DNA of 21,314 bases from contig JAQXSU010000126.1 in NCBI GenBank assembly GCA_029219125.1, forward strand, positions 1-21,314. Reading direction: 5' to 3'. The notes under the pieces were generated by a model. That model had not been told where the DNA came from. It ran no database searches and saw nothing but the letters and a program-made list of their open reading frames with translations. This DNA comes from Bacillota bacterium. GTDB taxonomy: Bacteria; Bacillota; Clostridia; Peptostreptococcales; Anaerovoracaceae. Shown here piece after piece: positions 12,021-19,293 of this stretch (its first letter is position 1; the number at the start of each line of letters is the position of its first letter). The position numbers and the translations under genes are program-made.

Positions 12021-13876
12021 ACCACGGTTTTGAAACAGGACACAGCAACATTACGAAAATAAGCCAGGTCACCCCAGAGGTGACCTTGTTTTTGCGCAAT
12101 CTCGGGTTTTCCAATTACTATATCATCAAGATATTCGACCTGGTGGGGGAGACCGCCGTTGCACTGACGGAAGACAATCCGTACTGGCTGCTGGATGAGT
12201 TTCCGAGAATGGGATTTCATAAGGTGGATGAAGCCGCAGAAAAGCTGGGGGTCGGCCGGGACAGTGAATACCGGATCGAAAGCGGCATCCGGTTCGGCCT
12301 GAAAAGCTATGTGACAGAAGGACACAGCTATGCGCCGGTGCAGCAGCTTTGTGAGCAGGCAGCGGAATACCTGGACCTGCCTTCGTCCCTGGTGCGGGAT
12401 GTGCTGGAGGACATGGCCCTCATGGGTCGGCTGCAGCTGACGGTGCTGGACGGACAGCAGGTAGTCTACTTTTACGGATACTACCGGGCGGAATGCGTGA
12501 TCTGCGGCAAGCTGGCGGATCTGGCAGATCCGGACATGCAGAGCGGAGATTCCGGCAGAATGAACGGAGTTTCCGGCAGGAATGGTGTGAATCCGGCGGC
12601 GGATGAAAATCTGGAATTTCTGCTTCGAAAAGCAGAAGCTTCCGGAGGAATCCGGCTGTCAGACCAGCAGAGAGAGGCAGCACGACATGTTTTGCGAAGC
12701 GGCGTGTCCATCATCACCGGCGGTCCCGGCACCGGAAAAACCACCCTGATCCGAACCATTCTGGCGGTTCTGAAAGCACAGGGGAAGCGGACTGCCGTGG
12801 CAGCGCCTACAGGCAGGGCGGCCAAGCGTCTCATGGAGACTACCGGACAGCCGGCATCCACGGTGCACCGCCTGCTGGAATATTATTTCGATGAAGGCAG
12901 CAGAAGCATGGCCTTCGGGAAGAATCAGGCGGATCCGCTGGACGTGGATGCGGTCATCGTGGACGAGGCATCTATGATGGATCTGCTGCTGATGGGTGCT
13001 CTTTGTGATGCACTGAAGCAGGGAACGAAGCTGATTCTGGTAGGGGATGCGGACCAGCTGCCATCGGTGGGAGCCGGAAATGTGCTGGAGGATATGATCG
13101 GCAGCGAGCTGTTTTATACGGCCCACCTGACAGAGATCTTCCGCCAGGCAGAGGAAAGCAATATCGTGGTCAATGCCCACCGGATCAATCAGGGTCAGTA
13201 TCCGGTATTCGGCGGGGACTTTCTTCTGGTGGAAGGGGATAAGCAGCAGGAAATTCTGGGGAAGGTTACGGCGTTGGCAGCCGGTTTTCCGCTGGATCAG
13301 GTGCAGGTGCTGACGCCGGTAAAAAAAGGGATTCTGGGAAGCGCCAATCTGAACCTTCATCTGCAGCAGGTGTTTAATCCGCCCCGGGACGGACAGGAGG
13401 AGATGCAGTTCGGGCAGAGAGTCTACCGGGTGGGCGACCGGGTGATGCAGATCAAGAATGATTACCGGCTGGAGTTCCGCCGTCATGACGGGAAGAACGG
13501 AAAGGGCATATTCAACGGGGAAACGGGGATCATCACTGCCATCGATGCGGAGATGGCAGTGGTAACGGTGTGCTTTGACGAGGAAAAATGGGTGGAATAT
13601 CCGTATCCCCAGCTGGATGAGATCGAGCTGGCTTATGCGGTGACGGTTCATAAGAGCCAGGGCAGCGAGTTTCCGGTGGTGATCCTGCCCATGACATGGT
13701 TCCCGCCGGCACTGGCGGTGCGGAATCTGCTGTACACCGCCATCACCCGAGGAAAGGAAAGGGTCTACATCGTGGGACGGCAGGATTATCTCAACGCCAT
13801 GGTGGATCATAACGAAAACCGGCACAGGAATTCCGGGCTTATGAGCCGGCTGGCAGGGTTTTATCAGGGGGTGTGA
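11990..13876 (+). CDS. recD2: RecD2-like superfamily 1 DNA helicase lacking the usual N-terminal domain
   Basis: RecD2 is a 5'-to-3' DNA helicase involved in repair and recombination in bacteria, including those without RecBC. Helicase motifs are complete: Walker A GGPGTGKT (244-251), motif II VIVDEASMMD with D325-E326, motif III GDADQLPSVGAGNVL, motif V YAVTVHKSQGSEFPVV and motif VI LLYTAITRGKERVYI. The N-terminal part begins at the helix-hairpin-helix region (NPYWLLDEFPRMGFHKVDEAAEKLG). Family members are usually 715-800 residues and begin with an OB-like domain of about 100 residues; here, at 628 residues, that part is missing. The upstream DNA is the coding end of the CCA-like gene, so no lost segment can be hidden there. 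ATG 11990 or TTG 12008 (after GAGAGGAA) could be the start; the overlap with the upstream gene holds either way. ComFC follows one base after its stop. Confidence 0.92.
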   Translation: MDERNTLAALNHGFETGHSNITKISQVTPEVTLFLRNLGFSNYYIIKIFDLVGETAVALTEDNPYWLLDEFPRMGFHKVDEAAEKLGVGRDSEYRIESGIRFGLKSYVTEGHSYAPVQQLCEQAAEYLDLPSSLVRDVLEDMALMGRLQLTVLDGQQVVYFYGYYRAECVICGKLADLADPDMQSGDSGRMNGVSGRNGVNPAADENLEFLLRKAEASGGIRLSDQQREAARHVLRSGVSIITGGPGTGKTTLIRTILAVLKAQGKRTAVAAPTGRAAKRLMETTGQPASTVHRLLEYYFDEGSRSMAFGKNQADPLDVDAVIVDEASMMDLLLMGALCDALKQGTKLILVGDADQLPSVGAGNVLEDMIGSELFYTAHLTEIFRQAEESNIVVNAHRINQGQYPVFGGDFLLVEGDKQQEILGKVTALAAGFPLDQVQVLTPVKKGILGSANLNLHLQQVFNPPRDGQEEMQFGQRVYRVGDRVMQIKNDYRLEFRRHDGKNGKGIFNGETGIITAIDAEMAVVTVCFDEEKWVEYPYPQLDEIELAYAVTVHKSQGSEFPVVILPMTWFPPALAVRNLLYTAITRGKERVYIVGRQDYLNAMVDHNENRHRNSGLMSRLAGFYQGV

Positions 13877-13877
13877 G

Positions 13878-14696
13878 ATGTATCTGATAAAGCACGGACC
13901 GGTGTGGCTGCAGCGTCTGGTGGAGCAGACAGCTGATTTTTTCTTTCCGTGGGGGACCTACTGCGTAATCTGCGGGAACTATATCGACCGCAGCCGCAGT
14001 TACTGCCTCTGCGACCACTGCATCCGACATATCACATGGGGCCATGTGGAGATCCCGCCGGAAAGCCTGCGCAGTAACAATTTCACCGGGCCGGAGGCGG
14101 AGCTGTTGCAGGAAAAGGGCGGCATTCCGCTGGATTCTATTCGAGCCTGTATGAAATACGGACTCTATGAACGACGGCTGATTTTCGACCTGAAGTACAA
14201 CGGGCATACGTATATGGCGCGGATTCTGGCCAAAATCCTTGCAGACCGGGTTCGGTCCGATGCCGGGGCTGCGGAACTGCTGGCGGCGGATTTTATTATT
14301 CCCGTTCCCATGCATCGAAAAAAGGAACGGCAGCGTGGATTCAACCAGGCGGCCATGGTAGCTGCATATCTGGGAGGATTCCTGGGAATCCCCGTTCTGA
14401 AAGACGGTCTGGAGCGGTCTGAGTCCACGGCGGCGCAGAGGAGTATCGCAGGCGGAGACAGACTATCCAATCTGTATGGCGCCTTTCGTGCCGGCTGCGG
14501 CGGAAGGCTTTCGGAAAGAATTGCAGGAAAACGGGTCATTCTTCTGGATGATATCTTCACTACAGGCGCCACAGCCATCTGCTGCGGCAGGGTACTGAAG
14601 GAAGCAGGAGCTGCCCGGGTGGATGTACTGACGGTGGCATCGGGAAACGACGGTGCAGAAGGTTTTTTTCTTGCAAAGGAACAGGAAATCGGTTAA
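13878..14696 (+). CDS. comFC: ComF family phosphoribosyltransferase-like competence protein
   Basis: ComFC proteins support DNA uptake and processing during natural transformation in model Firmicutes; many non-competent species keep them, and the biochemical role is not settled. An N-terminal zinc-finger-like set of cysteines is present: C29-x-x-C32 and C43-x-C45-x-x-C48. The phosphoribosyltransferase domain includes the PVPMHRKKERQRGFNQA loop and the PRPP-binding signature VILLDDIFTTGAT (220-232) with D224-D225. The length of 272 residues is slightly above the usual 220-250. The ATG is one base after the recD2 stop, and its ribosome binding site CAGGGGG lies within the end of recD2, indicating one operon. 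Confidence 0.93.
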   Translation: MYLIKHGPVWLQRLVEQTADFFFPWGTYCVICGNYIDRSRSYCLCDHCIRHITWGHVEIPPESLRSNNFTGPEAELLQEKGGIPLDSIRACMKYGLYERRLIFDLKYNGHTYMARILAKILADRVRSDAGAAELLAADFIIPVPMHRKKERQRGFNQAAMVAAYLGGFLGIPVLKDGLERSESTAAQRSIAGGDRLSNLYGAFRAGCGGRLSERIAGKRVILLDDIFTTGATAICCGRVLKEAGAARVDVLTVASGNDGAEGFFLAKEQEIG

Positions 14697-14966
14697 AATT
14701 GAAACAGAATTGTTCAGGTCTGTGGTTGAAAATCCAAGCCAGGTGCGGGCAAAAGGATCCACGTAAGCCGCTGCGCAGGAGACGGGCGGTGATCATGGCG
14801 TACCTTAGAAGTAAGTCCTCCGAAAATCGGGTCAAGGCAGGTGTGGGGGCAAAGACCAGGTCAGCTGAACAGTTCTTTTTTCATGGGGCGAAATGCGGTT
14901 TTGGATGGCATCCGGTTATGAGCGATATCTGAAAAACTGGAATATCCTGTATACATGGAAAATGCT
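14697..14966. other. Apparently non-coding stretch between comFC and hpf promoter
   Basis: No convincing gene is seen here. Short open frames lack a ribosome binding site and recognisable sequence. A T6 run at 14875-14880 follows only very short palindromes (TCAGCTGA), so a terminator is not clear. The region has GC-rich blocks and unpaired purine stretches that might form an RNA structure, but it matches none of the riboswitch or structural RNA cores I can recall (TPP, cobalamin, c-di-GMP, SAM, T-box, SRP, RNase P, 6S). Confidence 0.5.
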
Positions 14967-14996
14967 GTGGCATTGTGGCTGTGAATGTGGTATAAT
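14967..14996 (+). promoter_or_regulatory. Promoter of hpf
   Basis: A perfect TATAAT (14991-14996) is preceded at 18 bp by GTGGCA (14967-14972, 4 of 6 to consensus). A short inverted repeat, TTTAC-AAA-GTAAA (15000-15012), covers the expected start of transcription. The leader before hpf would be about 118 nt. Confidence 0.55.
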
Positions 14997-15121
14997 AGTT
15001 TTACAAAGTAAACAGTTTGCACAGACCGACGAGGGATGTACAAATGCTCTGACCCGGAGACGGGCCGGATACCGGACCGAAAAGGGGCGTCTGTCCGTGC
15101 AGGCGAGAGGAGGGTATCATT

Positions 15122-15649
15122 ATGAAGATTATCGTAACAGGAAAGAACATTACCATCAGCGACCGGATTCAGGAAGCCATCAACAAGAGATTTGAAAAAC
15201 TGGGAAAGTATTTTGCTGACGATATCAAGGCGAATATAGTGATCCATCCGGAACGGGATAAGGTGAAGATGGAAGCGACCATCGTGACCAAGGGCACCAT
15301 TTTCCGTGCAGAGGATGTATCACAGGACGTATTTGACAGCATTGACATTGTAGCGGATAAATTATCCAGCCAGATGTCCAAATATAAAGGCAAACTGCAG
15401 AAGAGAAATAAGTCCAACGAATCCGTGCGGTTCGAAATGATTCCGGAAATGCCGGAACCTGTAGAAGAGGGCAAGGTTGTAAAGGCCAAGAAGTTCCAGC
15501 TGGTTCCGATGACAGTGGACGAAGCTGCCATGCAGATGGAACTGCTGCAGCATAACTTCTATGTATTCGTTGATATCGAGACCGACAGCGTATGCGTGGT
15601 TTACAAGAGAAACGACGGCGACTACGGACTGCTGGAAACTACATACTAA
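15122..15649 (+). CDS. hpf: Long-form ribosome hibernation promoting factor
   Basis: Long HPF binds the 30S subunit and dimerises 70S ribosomes into inactive 100S particles in stationary phase. At 175 residues this is the long form. The N-terminal S30AE domain (about 1-100) begins MKIIVTGKNITISDRIQEAI and contains KANIVIHPERDKVKMEATIV. After a linker, the C-terminal dimerisation domain (about 118-175) contains KKFQLVPMTVDEAAMQMELL, HNFYVFVDIET and the terminal VVYKRNDGDYGLLET. AGAGGAGGG gives a strong ribosome binding site 8 nt before the ATG. It has its own promoter and a terminator right after, so it is a single-gene unit. Confidence 0.97.
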   Translation: MKIIVTGKNITISDRIQEAINKRFEKLGKYFADDIKANIVIHPERDKVKMEATIVTKGTIFRAEDVSQDVFDSIDIVADKLSSQMSKYKGKLQKRNKSNESVRFEMIPEMPEPVEEGKVVKAKKFQLVPMTVDEAAMQMELLQHNFYVFVDIETDSVCVVYKRNDGDYGLLETTY

Positions 15650-15708
15650 AATTGAATGATAACTGATTTTCGGAATTTGATTTTCATGAAAACAGTTGAG
15701 ATTATGAC

Positions 15709-15754
15709 AGAAGAGGGCGCGCCGTTTTTACGGGCGCCTTCTTCTGTTTTTTCT
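15709..15754 (+). terminator. Rho-independent terminator after hpf
   Basis: AGAAGAGGGCGC with GCCGT (15709-15725) pairs with ACGG, GCGCC and TTCTTCT (15730-15745) around a T-rich loop, followed by TGTTTTTTCTT. It starts 59 bp after the hpf stop. Confidence 0.9.
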
Positions 15755-15759
15755 TCTCT

Positions 15760-15791
15760 TCTACTTGAAAACAACATGTTTTTCAAGTAGA
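15760..15791. promoter_or_regulatory. Perfect 12-bp inverted repeat abutting the cdaA -10 box (operator candidate)
   Basis: TCTACTTGAAAA (15760-15771) and TTTTCAAGTAGA (15780-15791) are exact reverse complements around an 8-nt centre that itself holds AACATGTT (15773-15780). The right arm ends two bases before TATAAT. No T-run follows, so it is not an ordinary terminator. Confidence 0.6.
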
Positions 15792-15792
15792 A

Positions 15793-15798
15793 TATAAT
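15793..15798 (+). promoter_or_regulatory. -10 box of the cdaA-cdaR-glmM-glmS operon
   Basis: A perfect TATAAT stands 28 bp before the cdaA ATG. No good -35 is found at 16-18 bp; TTGAAA at 15765-15770 is 22 bp away and lies inside the left arm of the inverted repeat. The promoter may therefore need a regulator bound at the palindrome. Confidence 0.5.
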
Positions 15799-15825
15799 AG
15801 AATACGTGTGAGAGGAAATGTGTTT

Positions 15826-16665
15826 ATGGAAACCTTTAAAAACATCATTTCAAGCATCGGAATATCCGATGTGCTGGACATTCTGATCGTGGCCTTTATC
15901 TTTTATAAGATACTGGGATTTATCAAGGAAACCCGTGCGGAACAGCTGGCAAAGGGCCTGCTTATCTTTGTCCTGGCTACGGTGGGTTCAGAGATCTGCC
16001 ACTTTTATACCCTGAACTGGATTCTGTCAAATACCATGACGGTCGGACTGATGGCGCTGGTGGTAATCTTTCAGCCGGAACTCCGCCGTGCACTGGAATA
16101 CCTGGGAAGAAGCAAGATCACCAATGTGTTCAGTCAGGTGGATAAGGAAGAAGCCAAACGGATCATTGGAGAGTTTGTCCGTGCCATAGAAAGCATGTCT
16201 GCTTCCAGAACAGGCGCGCTGATCGTTATCGAAAGAGAAACCCAACTGAACGAGATTGTGGAAACCGGTACGGTAATTGATGCGGCCATCTCGGAACAGC
16301 TGATCGGAAATATATTTTACGAAGGCTCACCGCTTCATGACGGCGCACTGATCGTGCGGGGAGAAAGACTGCGGGCAGCAGGCTGCGTTCTGCCGCTGAC
16401 CCAGAATAAGGAACTTTCCAAGGAACTGGGAACCCGTCACCGGGCAGGCATCGGCATCACGGAAAATTCCGATGCGCTGGTGCTGATTGTGTCTGAGGAG
16501 ACCGGTGTGATCTCCATTGCCCAGCACGGGAAGCTGACCCGCTTCCTGGATATCAAGACGGTGGAGAAGACGCTTTTGAACATTTATTTTGATAAAGAAA
16601 CAAACGGCTCTGTGAAGGAAAAGCTGTCCAAGGCTTTGAAGGGAGTAAAAAATGCTGAAGAATGA
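15826..16665 (+). CDS. cdaA: Membrane diadenylate cyclase CdaA
   Basis: CdaA makes cyclic di-AMP from two ATP at the membrane; the messenger controls potassium and osmolyte balance and cell-wall homeostasis. Three N-terminal membrane helices (about 9-90) are followed by the DAC catalytic domain. Catalytic motifs are SPLHDGALIV with D172-G173-A174 and GTRHRAGIG with R204-H205-R206. ATG 15826 (279 residues) is chosen because GAGAGGAA (15810-15817) is the ribosome binding site; the upstream GTG at 15808 has none. The stop lies within the start of cdaR (14-bp overlap). The order cdaA-cdaR-glmM(-glmS) is conserved in Firmicutes, and in characterised species CdaR and GlmM bind and modulate CdaA. 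Confidence 0.97.
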   Translation: METFKNIISSIGISDVLDILIVAFIFYKILGFIKETRAEQLAKGLLIFVLATVGSEICHFYTLNWILSNTMTVGLMALVVIFQPELRRALEYLGRSKITNVFSQVDKEEAKRIIGEFVRAIESMSASRTGALIVIERETQLNEIVETGTVIDAAISEQLIGNIFYEGSPLHDGALIVRGERLRAAGCVLPLTQNKELSKELGTRHRAGIGITENSDALVLIVSEETGVISIAQHGKLTRFLDIKTVEKTLLNIYFDKETNGSVKEKLSKALKGVKNAEE

Positions 16666-17887
16666 TAAAGTGAATTTCATCATTGCCCTGATCATTGCTG
16701 CGGGTCTGTGGGTCTATGTTCTGGTAACGTACAATCAGGCCATGGATACCACCGTTAAGAATGTTCCGATTACAATCATGAACGAAAGTGCACTGGAATC
16801 GGAGGGGCTGGTGCTTCTTTCCGTCAGTGATGAAACGGTAAATGTCACCGTGAAGGGTGAGCGGGGAGATGCCGGAAAAATAAAGAAAGAAGGCATTCAT
16901 GTTGTTCTCGATCTGGAAGGCGTGAAGGAGGGAGAGCATACCGTACCTCTGCAGATTACCGTGCCGGATCGTGTGGAATTCAAGGATGCCAGCAAGCGAA
17001 AGGTGACAGTGGTCATCGATGAGCTGGTAACAGAAGAGAAGAACATTGTGCCGGCCATTGACGGAGATCTGAGTGATGAACAGGAACCGTTTATCGTGCA
17101 GACAGATAGAGATACCGTGAGTGTGACCGGTGCGAAGACACTGGTGGACAGCGTGGCTTACATCAGTGCACCGCTGGATGTGAAACTGGTGGGAAATGAG
17201 CTTCATGCCATCAGTGTAGACCTGATTCCGGTGGATAAAGACGGAAATACTGTAGAAAATGTCAAGCTGAGCAGCAAGAGCGTTTCTGTGACCGCAGTCA
17301 TGCTGAATAAGAAGACCGTTCCGCTGAAGGTGAATGTGGTCGGAGCGGATGCAGCAGATGCAGACCGGACGGTAACGGTACCGAAGACCATTACAGTGAA
17401 GGGGTATGCCGCAGCTCTGGCTGACATATCATATATCACAGCTGAAACTGTAGATGTGAGCGAGATTTACGAAGATGCAGCACTGGAAGTGAAACCTCTG
17501 CTTCCGGAAGGTGTGGAGGTGGCATCCAATTCGCAGAATCTGACGGTGAAAGTGACCGTGAAGGGCATGGAGATCCGCAGATTTACCTATGGAAAAGAAG
17601 CTGTTGCAGTGGAAGGTATTACCGAGGATATGATTGCCTCCGTCAGTGATGTAACTATCGTGGTCACGGCAGCGGGCAGAGAAGCGGATATTTCCGCACT
17701 GAAAGAAGAGGATTTCTACTTCGTGGCAGATGCATCGGGACTGGAACCGGGCGAGCACCGGATCGAACTGAAGTGCCATTACGAAGGAAATCTCAGTGAA
17801 CTGAGTTTTACACCGGCAGAAATCCTGGTTACCATCGAAAGGGTGACAGAGGAAGAGCCGGCGAATGATGAAAGTGAAGAAGAGTAG
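16652..17887 (+). CDS. cdaR: CdaA regulatory protein CdaR (YbbR-domain protein)
   Basis: CdaR is a membrane-anchored extracytoplasmic protein that modulates CdaA. A single N-terminal membrane helix (about 9-26) follows MLKNDKVN. The rest consists of four consecutive YbbR-type beta-rich repeats of about 80-90 residues each (roughly 40-125, 130-215, 220-300 and 310-400), visible from recurring VxVTVKG and ISVDLIPVDKDG-like strands. The protein ends in an acidic tail (TEEEPANDESEEE). The start overlaps cdaA by 14 bp and has the ribosome binding site GAAGGGAG. Length and layout are typical. Confidence 0.95.
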   Translation: MLKNDKVNFIIALIIAAGLWVYVLVTYNQAMDTTVKNVPITIMNESALESEGLVLLSVSDETVNVTVKGERGDAGKIKKEGIHVVLDLEGVKEGEHTVPLQITVPDRVEFKDASKRKVTVVIDELVTEEKNIVPAIDGDLSDEQEPFIVQTDRDTVSVTGAKTLVDSVAYISAPLDVKLVGNELHAISVDLIPVDKDGNTVENVKLSSKSVSVTAVMLNKKTVPLKVNVVGADAADADRTVTVPKTITVKGYAAALADISYITAETVDVSEIYEDAALEVKPLLPEGVEVASNSQNLTVKVTVKGMEIRRFTYGKEAVAVEGITEDMIASVSDVTIVVTAAGREADISALKEEDFYFVADASGLEPGEHRIELKCHYEGNLSELSFTPAEILVTIERVTEEEPANDESEEE

Positions 17888-17895
17888 GAGGAAAA

Positions 17896-19263
17896 ATGGG
17901 AAGATTGTTTGGCACTGACGGGGTGCGCGGCGTGGCAGGCAGAGAACTGACACCGGAGTTGGCTTTCAATCTGGGAAAGGCCGGAACTTCTGTCCTGAAA
18001 AAGACCAATGAACGACCGGTGGTCGTCATCGGAAAGGATACGAGAATATCGGGAGATATGCTGGAAAGTGCTCTGGCGGCAGGGATTCTGGCTGTGGGAG
18101 GAAACGTGATGCTGGCGGGTGTCGTTCCGACGCCGGCCATCGCATATCTGGCACGTCATTATCATGCAGATGCGGGGATCGTAATCAGCGCATCGCACAA
18201 TACCTTTGAGTATAACGGAATCAAATTTTTCAGCGGTGACGGATATAAGCTGGATGACCTGCTGGAAGAAAAAATAGAGGATATCATCCTCAGCAGCGTC
18301 GATGCCAGCAGCCATGTGACCGGAGATAAGATCGGGCGGCGGCTGGAAGCAGAGGAGGATGCTTCGGACCTTTATGTAAACCATCTTCTGGAGACCGTAT
18401 CTTACAGACTGGACGGCAGGAAGATCGTGCTGGACTGCGCCAACGGTGCATCCTACCGGATCGCAGAGCGTGTGTACCGCAGTCTGGGTGCGGATGTGAC
18501 GGTGATCGGCAATGAGCCCGACGGCGTCAATATCAATGACAGCTGCGGATCCACCCACCCGGAAAAGCTGCAGGAGGAAGTGCTGCGTCAGGGTGCGGAA
18601 ATCGGTCTTGCCTTCGACGGAGATGCAGACCGGCTGATCGTTGTAGATAATATGGGACGGGTAGTGGACGGAGACAAGACCATTGCCATCTGTGCCCGTA
18701 TGCTGAAAAAAGAAGGAAGACTGCAGGATGACCGGGTGACGGTTACCGTCATGAGCAATATCGGATTCCATAAGGCCATGGAAGAATCAGGAATTTCAGT
18801 AGATGTGACCGGTGTAGGCGACCGGTATGTACTGGAGCGGATGCGGGAAACCGGCTGCGTCATCGGCGGAGAACAGTCCGGACACATTATCTTTGCGGAG
18901 CATACCACCACAGGGGACGGTATTCTGTCTTCTCTGCAGCTGATGGGAGCTCTGCTGGCATCCGGAAAGACCATGGCCCAGCTCAGCGATGAGATCCGCA
19001 TCTATCCGCAGGTGCTGGTCAATGCCAGAATCCATAATGATTTTAAAAAGACATGGCAGAAGGACCCGGAAGTAGCTGCAGAGATTGCTGCAGTGGAACA
19101 GGCAGTGGCAGGCAGCGGAAGACTGCTGATCCGTCCATCCGGCACGGAGCCGCTGGTGCGTGTCATGCTGGAGGGCAGCGATACAGAGGAGATTCGCCCG
19201 CTGGCGGAAAGACTTGCTTCTCTCATCGAGAGCAAGTTCAGGAAATCAGACGAGGAAGTATAG
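17896..19263 (+). CDS. glmM: Phosphoglucosamine mutase
   Basis: GlmM converts glucosamine-6-phosphate to glucosamine-1-phosphate on the way to UDP-GlcNAc for peptidoglycan. The four-domain phosphohexomutase is complete at 455 residues: the start MGRLFGTDGVRGVAG; the phosphoserine loop ISASHN with catalytic S100; the magnesium loop DGDADR (241-246); the sugar-binding GGEQSGH; and the phosphate-binding RPSGTEP (413-419). AGGAGG (17886-17891) overlaps the cdaR stop and serves as the ribosome binding site, so it belongs to the cdaA operon. In other Firmicutes GlmM also inhibits CdaA, linking precursor supply to c-di-AMP. Confidence 0.97.
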   Translation: MGRLFGTDGVRGVAGRELTPELAFNLGKAGTSVLKKTNERPVVVIGKDTRISGDMLESALAAGILAVGGNVMLAGVVPTPAIAYLARHYHADAGIVISASHNTFEYNGIKFFSGDGYKLDDLLEEKIEDIILSSVDASSHVTGDKIGRRLEAEEDASDLYVNHLLETVSYRLDGRKIVLDCANGASYRIAERVYRSLGADVTVIGNEPDGVNINDSCGSTHPEKLQEEVLRQGAEIGLAFDGDADRLIVVDNMGRVVDGDKTIAICARMLKKEGRLQDDRVTVTVMSNIGFHKAMEESGISVDVTGVGDRYVLERMRETGCVIGGEQSGHIIFAEHTTTGDGILSSLQLMGALLASGKTMAQLSDEIRIYPQVLVNARIHNDFKKTWQKDPEVAAEIAAVEQAVAGSGRLLIRPSGTEPLVRVMLEGSDTEEIRPLAERLASLIESKFRKSDEEV

Positions 19264-19293
19264 TGAAATTTTTAATAGCATGAAGGTGAGATT

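Noticed and set aside
12659..13825. Minus-strand frame of almost 390 codons opposite the helicase gene
   Set aside because: The plus strand has every helicase motif in order; the antisense frame has shadow-type composition only.
14866..14881. Terminator for the comFC operon at the T6 run
   Set aside because: Only TCAGCTGA and GAAC/GTTC micro-palindromes precede the T-run; no stable stem of normal length can be drawn.
14699..14900. Riboswitch or structural RNA upstream of hpf
   Set aside because: Segments such as GGTTGAAAATCC and GGGGGCAAAGACCAGG gave a first impression of an RNA core, but no known consensus could be completed.
14699..14932. Possible small basic protein after comFC
   Set aside because: Its only start is a TTG without a ribosome binding site, the product is Arg/Lys-rich without family resemblance, and codon use is unlike the neighbours.
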